Position numbers and translations under genes: made by a program. From the NCBI RefSeq assembly GCF_036346595.1, contig NZ_CP107834.1, positions 3,410,001-3,474,000 on the forward strand: a stretch of DNA of 64,000 nucleotides, read 5' to 3'. The notes under the pieces were generated by a model that saw only the letters and a program-made list of their open reading frames with translations, was not told the origin of the DNA and ran no database searches. Below are positions 43,389-51,759 of the stretch, piece by piece. This DNA comes from Streptomyces sp. NBC_00525. Its GTDB lineage: Bacteria > Actinomycetota > Actinomycetes > Streptomycetales > Streptomycetaceae. Within the stretch, counting starts at the first letter, position 1; every line of letters begins with the position of its first letter.

Positions 43389-45106
43389 GCGAGGCGAGAA
43401 AGCATCCCAGCGCCTGGCACGCCGTGGCCGACCACCTCCAGCACCTTGGCACGGAGGCGGTGTTCGGGCTGCCCGGCGACGACATGGACCTGCTCGGCGC
43501 CCTGGAGGACACGCACACCACTGTTGTGCTCTGCCGGGATCAGCGCAACGCGATGTTCATGGCCACCGGCCATGCCCTCGCCACGGGCCGGCCCGCGGTG
43601 TGCGCGGTGGGCAAGGGCCCCGCGCTGACCAACGCACTCACCGGTCTGCTGGAGGCGCGCTCGGCGGCGGCGCCGGTTCTGCTGGTGGCCGGCGGTACGG
43701 CGCTCGACCGCCTCGGCACCGGGGCCTTCCAGGAGCTCGACCAGCTCGGCGCCGTCCGGCCTTTCGTCAAGTGGGCCGAACGCGTGGACCGTGCCGACCG
43801 GCTGCCGGCCGCCCTGGAGAAGGCGACCGCCATGGCAGTCGGCGGGACGCCCGGCCCTGTCTACCTGGAGATCGCCGAACACGTGGCCGGCGAAGCCGTC
43901 GAGCAGCCCGGCCCCTGGCGACCGCCGGCACCGCAGCGGACCGGTGCGGACGAGGACGTGCTGCGGGCGACCGCCCGGCTGATCGGTGCGGCACGGCGGC
44001 CGGTGCTGCTGGTCGGCGGAGGATCGCGGCACCGCAACGCGGACCGGCGGATCGAGCGCTTCGCCGAGCTGCTCGGCGCCGCCCTGTTCAGCACGGCCTC
44101 GGGCCGGGGCACCGTCGCCGAGGACCACCCGCTGTACTGCGGGGTCTCCGGGCTGTACACCGTGCCGCCCGCAGACCGGCTGTGGCAGGAGACGGATCTG
44201 GTCGTGGCGCTCGGCAGCCGACTGGAGGAGACCGCCACATTCGGCTGGCCGGACCGCACGCGGCTGCCGGTCGTCCAGGTCGTCTCGGCCGAGGACTCCG
44301 TGGTCACCGGACACCCGGGCGCCCACGTGCTGGGTGATGTGGGCCGCACCGTGGCGGACTGGACGGCGGCCCTGCGGGAGCACCGCGCGGCCGGGGACTG
44401 GACGGACCGTGTGCGCGGCGTCCGCACCGAACTGGACGGGATCCCCGCCCGCCGGACGGACCAGCCGGACGACTCCGGGGCCGGGGAGCACAGGCGCCAC
44501 GGAGTGCCGGTGGCAGACGTGCTGGCCGGGATCGACCGGGCCGTGCCCGCCGACCGCGTCCTGGTCCAGGAGAACGGCCTGCAGGACATGTGGTCCTACT
44601 TCTTCCCGTACTGGTCGTGCGGTGCGACCGGCGGCTCGGTGGTGCCCAGCGAGCAGACCCCACTCGGCTTCGGAGCCGCCGCCGCGGTCGGGGTGGCTCT
44701 GGCCGAACCGGGCCGTCCGGTGGTCGCGGTGGCGGGTGACGGCGCGTTCAACCTCTTCCGCGGCGAACTGCCCACCCTGGCCGACAGCGGCGCGGCCGTG
44801 CTGTACGTGGTGCTGGACAACGGCGGATACGGGTGGCTTCAGGCCAATCTCGACCGCGTCTGCGGCGAGCGTTCCCGGTTTTCCTTCACCGGCGACCGGC
44901 CCACCGCCACAGCCGCCCTGGCCGGCGCGTACGGAATCGGCCACTGGCGGGTGGACACCCCTGACACGCTCGATCGGGCTCTCGCCGAAGCCTGGGCGCA
45001 CTGTGCGTCCGGTCGGGCGGCCGTGGTCGAGGTCGCTGTGTCCCTCAGCGACCGGCCGCCGGGCGTGGCGGAGCCGGCGGGCGACTTCCCGACGAAGCAT
45101 CAGTAG
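43385..45106 (+). CDS. Thiamine-diphosphate-dependent enzyme (acetolactate synthase/decarboxylase-like)
   Basis: A 573-residue ThDP enzyme with the three-domain layout of acetolactate synthases and 2-oxoacid decarboxylases. The N-terminal pyrimidine-binding domain has FGLPGDDMDLL. The C-terminal pyrophosphate domain has the GDG...NN-type motif (AVAGDGAFNLF, then VVLDNGGYGW). The activating Glu near residue 50 (normally HEQ) appears as Asp52 in CRDQRNAMFMATG, a conservative but unusual change. It could decarboxylate or carboligate a 2-oxoacid to give a starter unit or an aldehyde for the neighbouring ALDH-fold protein; this is inference from coupling (ATGA overlap). The substrate is unknown. 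Confidence 0.75.
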   Translation: MSEARKHPSAWHAVADHLQHLGTEAVFGLPGDDMDLLGALEDTHTTVVLCRDQRNAMFMATGHALATGRPAVCAVGKGPALTNALTGLLEARSAAAPVLLVAGGTALDRLGTGAFQELDQLGAVRPFVKWAERVDRADRLPAALEKATAMAVGGTPGPVYLEIAEHVAGEAVEQPGPWRPPAPQRTGADEDVLRATARLIGAARRPVLLVGGGSRHRNADRRIERFAELLGAALFSTASGRGTVAEDHPLYCGVSGLYTVPPADRLWQETDLVVALGSRLEETATFGWPDRTRLPVVQVVSAEDSVVTGHPGAHVLGDVGRTVADWTAALREHRAAGDWTDRVRGVRTELDGIPARRTDQPDDSGAGEHRRHGVPVADVLAGIDRAVPADRVLVQENGLQDMWSYFFPYWSCGATGGSVVPSEQTPLGFGAAAAVGVALAEPGRPVVAVAGDGAFNLFRGELPTLADSGAAVLYVVLDNGGYGWLQANLDRVCGERSRFSFTGDRPTATAALAGAYGIGHWRVDTPDTLDRALAEAWAHCASGRAAVVEVAVSLSDRPPGVAEPAGDFPTKHQ

Positions 45107-45129
45107 CACCGAGAAATCGAGGATGATCC

Positions 45130-46032
45130 ATGTCCGTGGCGCTGTTCTTCCCAGGGTTGATACCCACCCGGTACGACACGATCAGCGAGTTCGTGGCGAC
45201 CAACGAACAGACGAGAAGGAGGTTCGCTGAGGCGGACGAGGTGCTCGGCTACTCGCTGATCGGCGCCTATCACGATGCGGCCATCTACGACTGGGAGGTG
45301 TACGAGGCCGGATTCATGGCCCTCAGCCTGGGGCTGGCCGACTGGGCGGAGGAGAATCTGGGAGGCCGTCCCACGGTGTGCGGCGGACAGAGTTTCGGCG
45401 CGTTCATGGCGGTGGTCCGGGCGGGCACGCTCTCCTACGCCGAGGGCCTCCGACTGATCCAGCGCAGTGTCGTGGTGGAACGCGACTACTTCGACTCGCT
45501 GGCCGAGCCTCTGGGCTGCCACTTCTTCTACCGCCTCCCGTATGCCACCGTGGCGGCACTCATCAAGGAGTTCGAGGCACGAGGGGAGTGGGTCGAGCTG
45601 TCGGTCGCGCTGGACGACGACGTGCACGCGGTGTCGGCCACCATGGCCACGCTGGAACGGTTCGAGCAGCGGGTGCGGGAGAAGGGCGGTTTCCCCTTCT
45701 ACACCATGAACCGGGCCGAACACTGCTCCGCCGTGAGTGATCTGAGGCAACGTCTGCAGGACGAGGTGTACAGCACGGTCGAGTGGCGGCCGGCCCGGAT
45801 TCCCGTGGTGTCCGACGTGGACGGGCGGCTGCTGACCGACCCCGAGGAGATCGAGCAGGACCTGCTCGACGGCTGGACCACTCCCGTGCACTGGGAGACG
45901 GTCGTACGGGGCCTGAAGGACGCCCGCGTCGAAGAGGTGTGGATCCCCGGCGCGCGCAGCATGTTCGCACGTATCACCAAGAACTCCTTCGTTACCAGGG
46001 TCATCTCTCCCAAACTGGTGGCGGCTTCGTGA
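45130..46032 (+). CDS. Malonyl-CoA:ACP transacylase-like acyltransferase (FabD type)
   Basis: A 300-residue stand-alone acyltransferase. It has an N-terminal ALFFPGLIP (the FPGQG-type start), catalytic Ser88 in CGGQSFGAF, and His198 in NRAEHCSAV. It would load extender (malonyl) or starter acyl groups onto the ACP at 49.0 kb. FPGLIP replaces FPGQG, so substrate choice may differ from FabD. The ATG follows GAGGATG, 23 bp behind the ThDP gene; the TGA overlaps the GTG of the MFS gene. Confidence 0.75.
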   Translation: MSVALFFPGLIPTRYDTISEFVATNEQTRRRFAEADEVLGYSLIGAYHDAAIYDWEVYEAGFMALSLGLADWAEENLGGRPTVCGGQSFGAFMAVVRAGTLSYAEGLRLIQRSVVVERDYFDSLAEPLGCHFFYRLPYATVAALIKEFEARGEWVELSVALDDDVHAVSATMATLERFEQRVREKGGFPFYTMNRAEHCSAVSDLRQRLQDEVYSTVEWRPARIPVVSDVDGRLLTDPEEIEQDLLDGWTTPVHWETVVRGLKDARVEEVWIPGARSMFARITKNSFVTRVISPKLVAAS

Positions 46033-47630
46033 GTGCCCTGGACGAGGGCACGCCGGAGGCGACGCCGAGCGGCGGGACGGACGGGGGCGGCGCGGCGGGG
46101 CAGCGGGTTCTTATGGCGGCCGCGCTGGGCAGCGCTCCGATGGAGGTGCTGGACTTCCTCCTCCCGCTGTGGGCGGGCTCGGAGCTGAAGGCCGGGGCCT
46201 CCGCCGTGGGCGCGCTGATCGCCGTCGAGGCAGTCCTGTCGCTCGTGTTCCGCCCTTTGGCGGGCGAGTTGTCCGACCGCTGCGATCCGCGCCGGGTGGG
46301 CGCGGTGGGAGCCGCCCTGTACGCGCTGTCCTTCGCCGGGTACGCGGTCGCGGACGCACTGTGGCCCGCGTTCGCGGCGGCCGGACTCGGTGGGGCCGGC
46401 GGTGCGCTGTTCTGGGTCGCCCTGGACACCTGGACAGGCCGGCGCGCGACGGGCAACGGCACCGCTGCCTACGGGAAGCTGCTCTCCGTTTCCGGCCAGG
46501 GCGCCTTCGTCGGCTACCTGCTCGCATTCACCGTGCTGGAGCGCGGCGGATACCGGCCTCTGTTCTGGCTGGGCTGCGCGGCCTGTGCCGTGGCCGCCGT
46601 ACTGCTGGCCGTACGGCCGGAGGAAGCCGCCGGGAAGGCGGATGCCGGGGAGCTGCCCGATGCCGCGGCGGGCTGCGCGGACGGTCGGCGCCGGCTGCTG
46701 CCGCTGATGGTGCTGGCCTCGGTCACGGCCGGGGCGGAGGCCGGTCTGTGGATGCTGCTCCTGCTACAGCTCCAGGGGGAGTACGGGCTGACGCCCACCG
46801 AGGCCGCCCTGGTCTTCGCCCCCGGGTTCGTGGTCTTCATCCTGCTTCCGGAGCACGCGCACCGGATCACCGACCGCGTCGGCCGCAGCTGGACCATGGG
46901 AGTCTCGTTCACGGCGTCGGCGCTCTTCGCCGGCGGGCTGGCCGTGGTCTCGGCCCCAGTGGCGGTGGCGGTGCTGTGGACGCTGGTGGCCGCGTGCTTC
47001 GCCGCGCAGATCCCGGTGGAGCAGGCGACCGTCGCGGCCGCCGCCGGGGGACGGCCCGGCCGGGCCATGGGCCGGTACGAGAGCGCCCGGCTGGTCGGCG
47101 TGCTCGTGGGGCCACCGCTGCTCGGGACGGTGTTCGAGGCGTGGGGGTGGGCGGCGGCCTGCCTGACCTCTGCGGCGGTGTCGGCGTCGGCCGCCGTGGC
47201 CGCGCCGTGGGCGATGCGTACTGCGGCCGGCGGAAACCGTACGGCGATCCGAACCCGATCCGTGGGGCAGGGGGAGCCGGAGTCGGCGCCCCCTCGGCAA
47301 AAGCGTGACCAAGTGAGGAATGAGGGCGACGAGTTGGGCACCGAGATGACATCATCGGCCGGCGCGCAGTCACCGAAGGAGCATGCCCGCAAGGAACGCC
47401 GTGACTGGCTGTTCCACACGCTGGTGTTCGCCGTGGTGCAGCTGGGACTGTGGGTTCTGGACGCCAACTGGCTGGCGTACCGGATCCAGGATGAGCCGAT
47501 CCCGGACGAGAACCGTGGCGTGCTGATGTGGATCGGCCGGATCTGGTTGACGATCTGGATCATCGACACCATCTGGTCCTGGTCGTACACCGTGTTCCCG
47601 CGGCAGAAGAAGGCCAGGTCCAGGTCCTGA
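46029..47630 (+). CDS. MFS transporter with a C-terminal 2TM extension (cluster exporter 2)
   Basis: A 533-residue protein. Residues about 1-395 form an MFS permease (LDFLLPLWAGSELKAG, then LAGELSDRCDPRRVG as motif A). After a polar linker, residues about 440-533 form a separate two-helix unit (HTLVFAVVQLGLWVLDANW and IGRIWLTIWIIDTIW). An in-frame ATG at 47346 (TSSAGAQSPKEHARK) could allow independent translation of this unit. The start is GTG at 46029, overlapping the AT stop. A likely exporter of the product or an intermediate. It ends in a hairpin shared with the convergent P450 gene. Confidence 0.7.
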   Translation: MSALDEGTPEATPSGGTDGGGAAGQRVLMAAALGSAPMEVLDFLLPLWAGSELKAGASAVGALIAVEAVLSLVFRPLAGELSDRCDPRRVGAVGAALYALSFAGYAVADALWPAFAAAGLGGAGGALFWVALDTWTGRRATGNGTAAYGKLLSVSGQGAFVGYLLAFTVLERGGYRPLFWLGCAACAVAAVLLAVRPEEAAGKADAGELPDAAAGCADGRRRLLPLMVLASVTAGAEAGLWMLLLLQLQGEYGLTPTEAALVFAPGFVVFILLPEHAHRITDRVGRSWTMGVSFTASALFAGGLAVVSAPVAVAVLWTLVAACFAAQIPVEQATVAAAAGGRPGRAMGRYESARLVGVLVGPPLLGTVFEAWGWAAACLTSAAVSASAAVAAPWAMRTAAGGNRTAIRTRSVGQGEPESAPPRQKRDQVRNEGDELGTEMTSSAGAQSPKEHARKERRDWLFHTLVFAVVQLGLWVLDANWLAYRIQDEPIPDENRGVLMWIGRIWLTIWIIDTIWSWSYTVFPRQKKARSRS

Positions 47631-47647
47631 CCCGCTTCCTGACAGGG

Positions 47648-47672
47648 GCTCGGCCGGGCTCAGCGGCCGAGC
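47648..47672. terminator. Bidirectional hairpin between MFS and P450 genes
   Basis: Arms GCTCGGCCG and CGGCCGAGC (9 bp each) around a 7-base loop overlap the P450 stop codon at 47660 and follow the MFS stop at 47630. Confidence 0.6.
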
Positions 47673-48892
47673 ACCAGCGGCAGGCGGGTGTATCCATTCA
47701 GCGAGGTCATGGCGGGCCGCAGCTTCTCGTCCGAGGCGAACTCGATCGTGCGGAACCTGGACAGCAGCGCGGGGAAGGCGAGTCCGGTCTCCAACCGCGC
47801 CAGCACGGCACCGAGGCAGTAGTGGGCGCCGGCCCCGAAGGACAGATTCGGCACCCGTTCCCGGTCCGGGTCGAAGGTCTCGGGGCGGGAGTAGCGGGCG
47901 GGGTCACGGTTGGCGCTGGCGAGCAGGCCCACGACCTGGGTGTCGCGCGCGATCGGCAGCCCGCCGAGGACGGTGTCCTCACCGGCCCATCGTGAGGCGA
48001 TCGGGACGGGCGGTGTGTACCTGAGCATCTCCTCCACCCACACGCCGACCCGCTCCGGTTCGCCGCGCAGCCGGTCGCGCAGCTCCGGCCGGGCGACCAG
48101 GGTGGCCAGGCCGTTGCCGATGAGGTTGCTGGTCGTCTCGTAGCCGGCGGAGTAGAGCAGCACCAGGTTGGCGAGCAGTTCCCGGCGCGTGAGGCGGTCG
48201 CCGTCCTCCTCACGGGCGGCGATGAGCGTGCTGACCAGGTCATCGCGCGGCTCGCGCGTGCGCAGCCTCACCAGTTCCTCCAGCCGTTCCCACAGCTCTT
48301 CGGTCGCCGTGTCCGCGGCGCGCAGGGCGGGGTCGCTGTGGGGCTGCTCGATGGCGGCGGTGACGGCCGAGATCCGGGGGCCGAACCAGGCGCGGTCCTC
48401 CTCCGGGATGCCCAGCAGCTCTCCAATCACGGTGATGGGCAGTGGAAGGGCGAAGTGCTCCATCACGTCCACCGCGCCGCCGTCGGCGGCCCGCTCGGCC
48501 ATATCGTCGAGCAGGCCGTCGATCAGGACGGCGACGGCCGGGCGCAGCTCGGCGACCCGGCGGGGTGTGAACGCGCGCCCGACCAGGCGCCGCAGCCGCT
48601 CATGGTCGGGTGAGTTCTGGTTGACCATCTCGGCCATCAGGGAGTGGATCGCGGGATGTTCGAGGCTCTCGGGCCACCGCTCGGCCATCCACGCCTCGTC
48701 CTCCATGCGGAAGACAGGGGAGCGCAGCAGAAGGTCGCATTCCGCGTACCGGCTGAGCAGGATCGTTCCGTCGGGCATGCGCCAGACGGGACGGTGCTCG
48801 CGCAGGGTCGCGTAGTGCGGGTACGGGTCGCCGCAGCCTCGTGGGTCGAACAGAGCGCGGACGGCTCGGCGTACCTGTGCCGCGTCGGTCAT
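47660..48892 (-). CDS. Cytochrome P450
   Basis: A 410-residue soluble bacterial P450. The I-helix is LYSAGYETTSN (A/G-G-x-E-T oxygen-activation site), the K-helix ExxR is EEMLRYTPPVP, and the haem ligand is Cys359 in FGAGAHYCLG. The start is the ATG at 48892 (TDAAQVRRAV) with AGGAG upstream; the longer frame to 48976 has no ribosome site. Last gene of a leftward run diiron protein, ACP, P450. It probably hydroxylates or otherwise oxidises the acyl chain, possibly while on the ACP. No ferredoxin gene is adjacent. Confidence 0.88.
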   Translation of the reverse strand: MTDAAQVRRAVRALFDPRGCGDPYPHYATLREHRPVWRMPDGTILLSRYAECDLLLRSPVFRMEDEAWMAERWPESLEHPAIHSLMAEMVNQNSPDHERLRRLVGRAFTPRRVAELRPAVAVLIDGLLDDMAERAADGGAVDVMEHFALPLPITVIGELLGIPEEDRAWFGPRISAVTAAIEQPHSDPALRAADTATEELWERLEELVRLRTREPRDDLVSTLIAAREEDGDRLTRRELLANLVLLYSAGYETTSNLIGNGLATLVARPELRDRLRGEPERVGVWVEEMLRYTPPVPIASRWAGEDTVLGGLPIARDTQVVGLLASANRDPARYSRPETFDPDRERVPNLSFGAGAHYCLGAVLARLETGLAFPALLSRFRTIEFASDEKLRPAMTSLNGYTRLPLVLGR

Positions 48893-48995
48893 GGTGCTCC
48901 TGGTAGATCGGTGAACGAGTGAGTGCGGTGGGGAGAAGCGGCCGGTGTCGCCGCAGCCGACCGGCCGCAGCGACACCGGCGGGCGTGGCCGCGGC

Positions 48996-49244
48996 TCAGA
49001 CGCTCGTCAGCTGCTTCTCGATCCGCAGCACCACATCGGAGACGAGGCGCAGTTCCTTCAGCTCCTCCTCGGGCAGCTGGACGGAGAAGCGCTCCTCGGC
49101 GGAGACGATCACCTCGACCATGGCGAGGGAGTCGACGTCCAGGTCGTCGACGAATGCCTTCTCCTCGGAGACGTCCGCAGGATCGACGTCGGCGACCTCG
49201 TTGAGGATCTCGGCGAGGGCGGAGACGATTTCTTCGCGTGTCAT
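48996..49244 (-). CDS. Acyl carrier protein
   Basis: An 82-residue discrete ACP with the phosphopantetheine site Ser39 in DDLDVDSLAMVEV. Acidic helices on both sides are typical of type II FAS/PKS carriers. It should carry the growing acyl chain for the two ketosynthases, dehydratase and enoyl reductase of the cluster, and be activated by a PPTase. The ATG follows GAGAGGA. It sits between the diiron protein and the P450, which suggests that those enzymes act on ACP-bound substrates. Confidence 0.93.
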   Translation of the reverse strand: MTREEIVSALAEILNEVADVDPADVSEEKAFVDDLDVDSLAMVEVIVSAEERFSVQLPEEELKELRLVSDVVLRIEKQLTSV

Positions 49245-49296
49245 GGGCTGTTCCTCTCAGGATGTACGGGGTCCGGCACGGTGTACGGGGACGGGG

Positions 49297-50244
49297 TCAC
49301 TGCTCGGGGGAGACCTGCTGCCGGAGGGCCAGGCCGATGACGTGGTCCGCGAAGGCGTCCTCGATGCCGATCAGCCGCAGCTGCCGGCGCAGGCTGTCGA
49401 TGCCGAGCTCGCGCATCGTCGGCCCCTGCGCCGTGCGTCCGGTATTGCCGCCGGCCCCGATGCGCAGCGCGATCGGGGCGGACTGCTCGATCACCTCGCG
49501 GATGTCGTCGCCGTATCCCTCCCTGACTCCCTGCCGCAGGGCGTGCAGACCGAAGCTGACGTGCCGTGACTCGTCGCGGCACATCGCGGTGAAGCCGGCC
49601 CGCACGCCGGACAGCAGCGGGACACCCTGCAGGGAGCGCACGATGGCCCGCTGGCCGACCAGGGCCAGGACACCTTCGGTGATGAGGTGGAACAGGGCCA
49701 CGGCGCGCAGCCAGCGACGGTAGTCGGAGGGGTGTTCCTGCAGCTCGCGGATGACCTCGGTCTCCAGTCTGCTGAGGTCGTGGTGCGGCGTGGTGACCAT
49801 GTTCCACGCCTGGGTCAGCATCCGTCGCGGGTCGGGGTCGAGGCCGAGCACCTCCTCGCCGAGCCGCAGCATGAGCTGGGTGTGGCGGGTCTCATCGGCG
49901 ATCTGCGTGCCCAGGTAGAGGTGGTCACGTTCCTCGGGCGCGCCGGTCAGGATCGGCCCGAGCAGGTCGAGTCCGGTGTACTCGCCGATGATGAACGTCG
50001 CGATCGACTCCTCGACAGCCTTGCGCGCCGCCTTGGGCAGCCGCCGCTCGAAGTCCGCCCGGTCCGGTTCCAGCTCGATGGCCTGGGCCGACCACTGCTG
50101 CTTCTCCCAGCGTTCGTACAGGGCCTGGGGGTGCGGCCGCTGAGCGGCGACGAGGTCGGCGTGCCGGAGCACGTCCGAGACCGGGAGCCGGGGCATCTCG
50201 GCGAGGGATGCGTCATCAAGGAGCAGCGTGCTCCAGCGCGCCAT
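49297..50244 (-). CDS. Ribonucleotide-reductase-R2-like diiron/Mn-Fe protein (R2lox-like)
   Basis: A 315-residue helical-bundle protein with all six carboxylate/His metal ligands of the R2 fold: Glu88 (IIGEYTG), Glu118 and His121 (ADETRHTQ), Glu190 (LITEGVL), Glu225 and His228 (RDESRHVSFG). No R1 partner is present, so DNA precursor reduction is not its job. R2-like ligand-binding oxidases bind long-chain fatty acids and carry a Mn/Fe or di-iron site. In an ACP operon it may desaturate, hydroxylate or cleave the acyl chain; this is inference. The start is the ATG at 50244, preceded by GGAGGGG; a GTG at 50262 is in frame but poorly placed. It is divergent from ketosynthase 1. Confidence 0.8.
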   Translation of the reverse strand: MARWSTLLLDDASLAEMPRLPVSDVLRHADLVAAQRPHPQALYERWEKQQWSAQAIELEPDRADFERRLPKAARKAVEESIATFIIGEYTGLDLLGPILTGAPEERDHLYLGTQIADETRHTQLMLRLGEEVLGLDPDPRRMLTQAWNMVTTPHHDLSRLETEVIRELQEHPSDYRRWLRAVALFHLITEGVLALVGQRAIVRSLQGVPLLSGVRAGFTAMCRDESRHVSFGLHALRQGVREGYGDDIREVIEQSAPIALRIGAGGNTGRTAQGPTMRELGIDSLRRQLRLIGIEDAFADHVIGLALRQQVSPEQ

Positions 50245-50342
50245 CTCACCCCTCCATGACACGTGAGTAATGGTTATGACAGAGCTGCATAAGGGAGTTC
50301 TAACAGCGGAATCGGCTTCTGGTCAACGCGATAGAGGACTGC

Positions 50343-50383
50343 AGTCATGTCATCAGTCATCAATGAGTCGAGAAAATTGACTC
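50343..50383. promoter_or_regulatory. Phased AGTCA/TGACT motifs in the divergent diiron/ketosynthase promoter
   Basis: AGTCA at 50343 and 50355, AGTCG at 50366 and TGACT at 50378 are spaced 12, 11 and 12 bp apart. GAGTC (50365-50369) and GACTC (50379-50383) form an inverted repeat. The same pentamers occur at the other cluster promoters. Confidence 0.6.
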
Positions 50384-50463
50384 TGTGGGTGTGGGCGTGC
50401 AAAGCTCTGGACCGGCAGCGGACCGTTGCTGCCGGGGAACCATGTTGAGCAGGGGAGGCAGGC

Positions 50464-51759
50464 ATGACGGCCACCGGGCCACGCCAAGACGGCAGACGGG
50501 TAGTGATCACCGGCTGCGGTGTGATCTCCCCGATCGGCCACAGCGTCGAGGAGTTCTGGGCCGCGGCCGCGGCGGGCACCAGCGGCATCCGCGCCATCAC
50601 CGGCTTCGACGAGTCCCTGCTGCCGACCCGCTTCGCGGGGCAGATCACCGGATTCGACCCGCGCGCCCACATGCCCAACCGGGTGGCACGCCGTCTGGAC
50701 CGTTTCGCCCAGTTCGCGCTCGCCGCCACCGAGGAGGCGGTACGGCAGGCCGCGCTCGACCTCACCGACGGGCTCGCCGACCGGACCGCCGTGCTCCTCG
50801 GCTCCGGCTACGGCCCCGGCAGCCTCGTGCAGGCCGCGGCGTTCGACCTGCGCGAGCGCGGGCGCCGCCGGGTGAACCCCTATCTGGCGACGGGCGGGGC
50901 GCTGGACAGCGCGGCCGGCGAGATCGCCGTACGATTCGGCGCCCGCGGCATGTCCGGGGCGACGGCCACGGCCTGCGCGACCGGCACGACGTGCGTCGGT
51001 GACGCGATGCGGATGATCCGGCACGGATACGCCGATGTGGTGATCGCGGGCGGCGCCGACGACGCCGTGAACCCCCTCGACCTCTCCGCCGCGGCCAACG
51101 CCGGTGCGCTCTCCCGCCGCGACGACGCCCCCGAGCTCGTCAGCCGTCCTTTCGACCGGGCTCGTGACGGGTTCGTCATGGGCGCCGGCGCCGGAGTGCT
51201 CGTCCTGGAGGCCGAGGAGGTCGCGCTGGCCCGCGGCGCCACAGTGCTGGCCGAAGTGGCCGGCTACGGCGCCACCAGCGACGCGTACCACTCCACCCAC
51301 CCCCACCCGGAGGGCGCCGCCGCCTGCCGCGCCATGACCGACGCGCTGGCCGACGCCGCAGTCGCCGCGCACGACATCGACCACATCTCCGCGCATGGCA
51401 CGGGCACCCCGCTCAACGACCGGATCGAGAGCGCCGCGATCCGGGCGGTCCTCGGGGAGCACGCCCGGCGGGTTCCGATCAGCTCCCTGAAGTCGATGAC
51501 AGGCCACATGATCGGCGCCGCCGGAGCGGTGGAGCTGATCGCGGCCGTGCAGACCCTGCGCACCGGCGTCGTTCCACCGACCCTCAACTGCGACGACCCG
51601 GAGGACCGGGACCTCGACTACGTCCCGCACCGGGCGCGCCGGCACCCCACACAGGTGATCATGAGCAACTCGTTCGGCTTCGGCGGCCACAACGCCGTAC
51701 TGGTGGTCCGCTCCCGGCCCTCCGCCGACGCCCAGGCACCGGGGGGACAGCAGGCATGA
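50464..51759 (+). CDS. FabF/KasA-type beta-ketoacyl-ACP synthase (ketosynthase 1)
   Basis: A 431-residue condensing enzyme with an intact triad: Cys171 in TATACATGTT, His311 in ISAHGTGTPLND, Lys343 and His348 in LKSMTGHMIGAAG. It extends an ACP-bound acyl chain by two carbons per round using malonyl-ACP. The length and the GHMIGAAGA motif are those of FabF. The ATG follows AGGGGAGG. Its TGA overlaps the ATG of the lanthipeptide synthetase gene, so lipid and peptide enzymes are made from one message. Confidence 0.9.
   Translation: MTATGPRQDGRRVVITGCGVISPIGHSVEEFWAAAAAGTSGIRAITGFDESLLPTRFAGQITGFDPRAHMPNRVARRLDRFAQFALAATEEAVRQAALDLTDGLADRTAVLLGSGYGPGSLVQAAAFDLRERGRRRVNPYLATGGALDSAAGEIAVRFGARGMSGATATACATGTTCVGDAMRMIRHGYADVVIAGGADDAVNPLDLSAAANAGALSRRDDAPELVSRPFDRARDGFVMGAGAGVLVLEAEEVALARGATVLAEVAGYGATSDAYHSTHPHPEGAAACRAMTDALADAAVAAHDIDHISAHGTGTPLNDRIESAAIRAVLGEHARRVPISSLKSMTGHMIGAAGAVELIAAVQTLRTGVVPPTLNCDDPEDRDLDYVPHRARRHPTQVIMSNSFGFGGHNAVLVVRSRPSADAQAPGGQQA

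Noticed and set aside
49297-50244. A genuine ribonucleotide reductase small subunit
   Set aside because: No large subunit nearby and operon context of ACP and P450; the R2 fold alone does not show RNR function.
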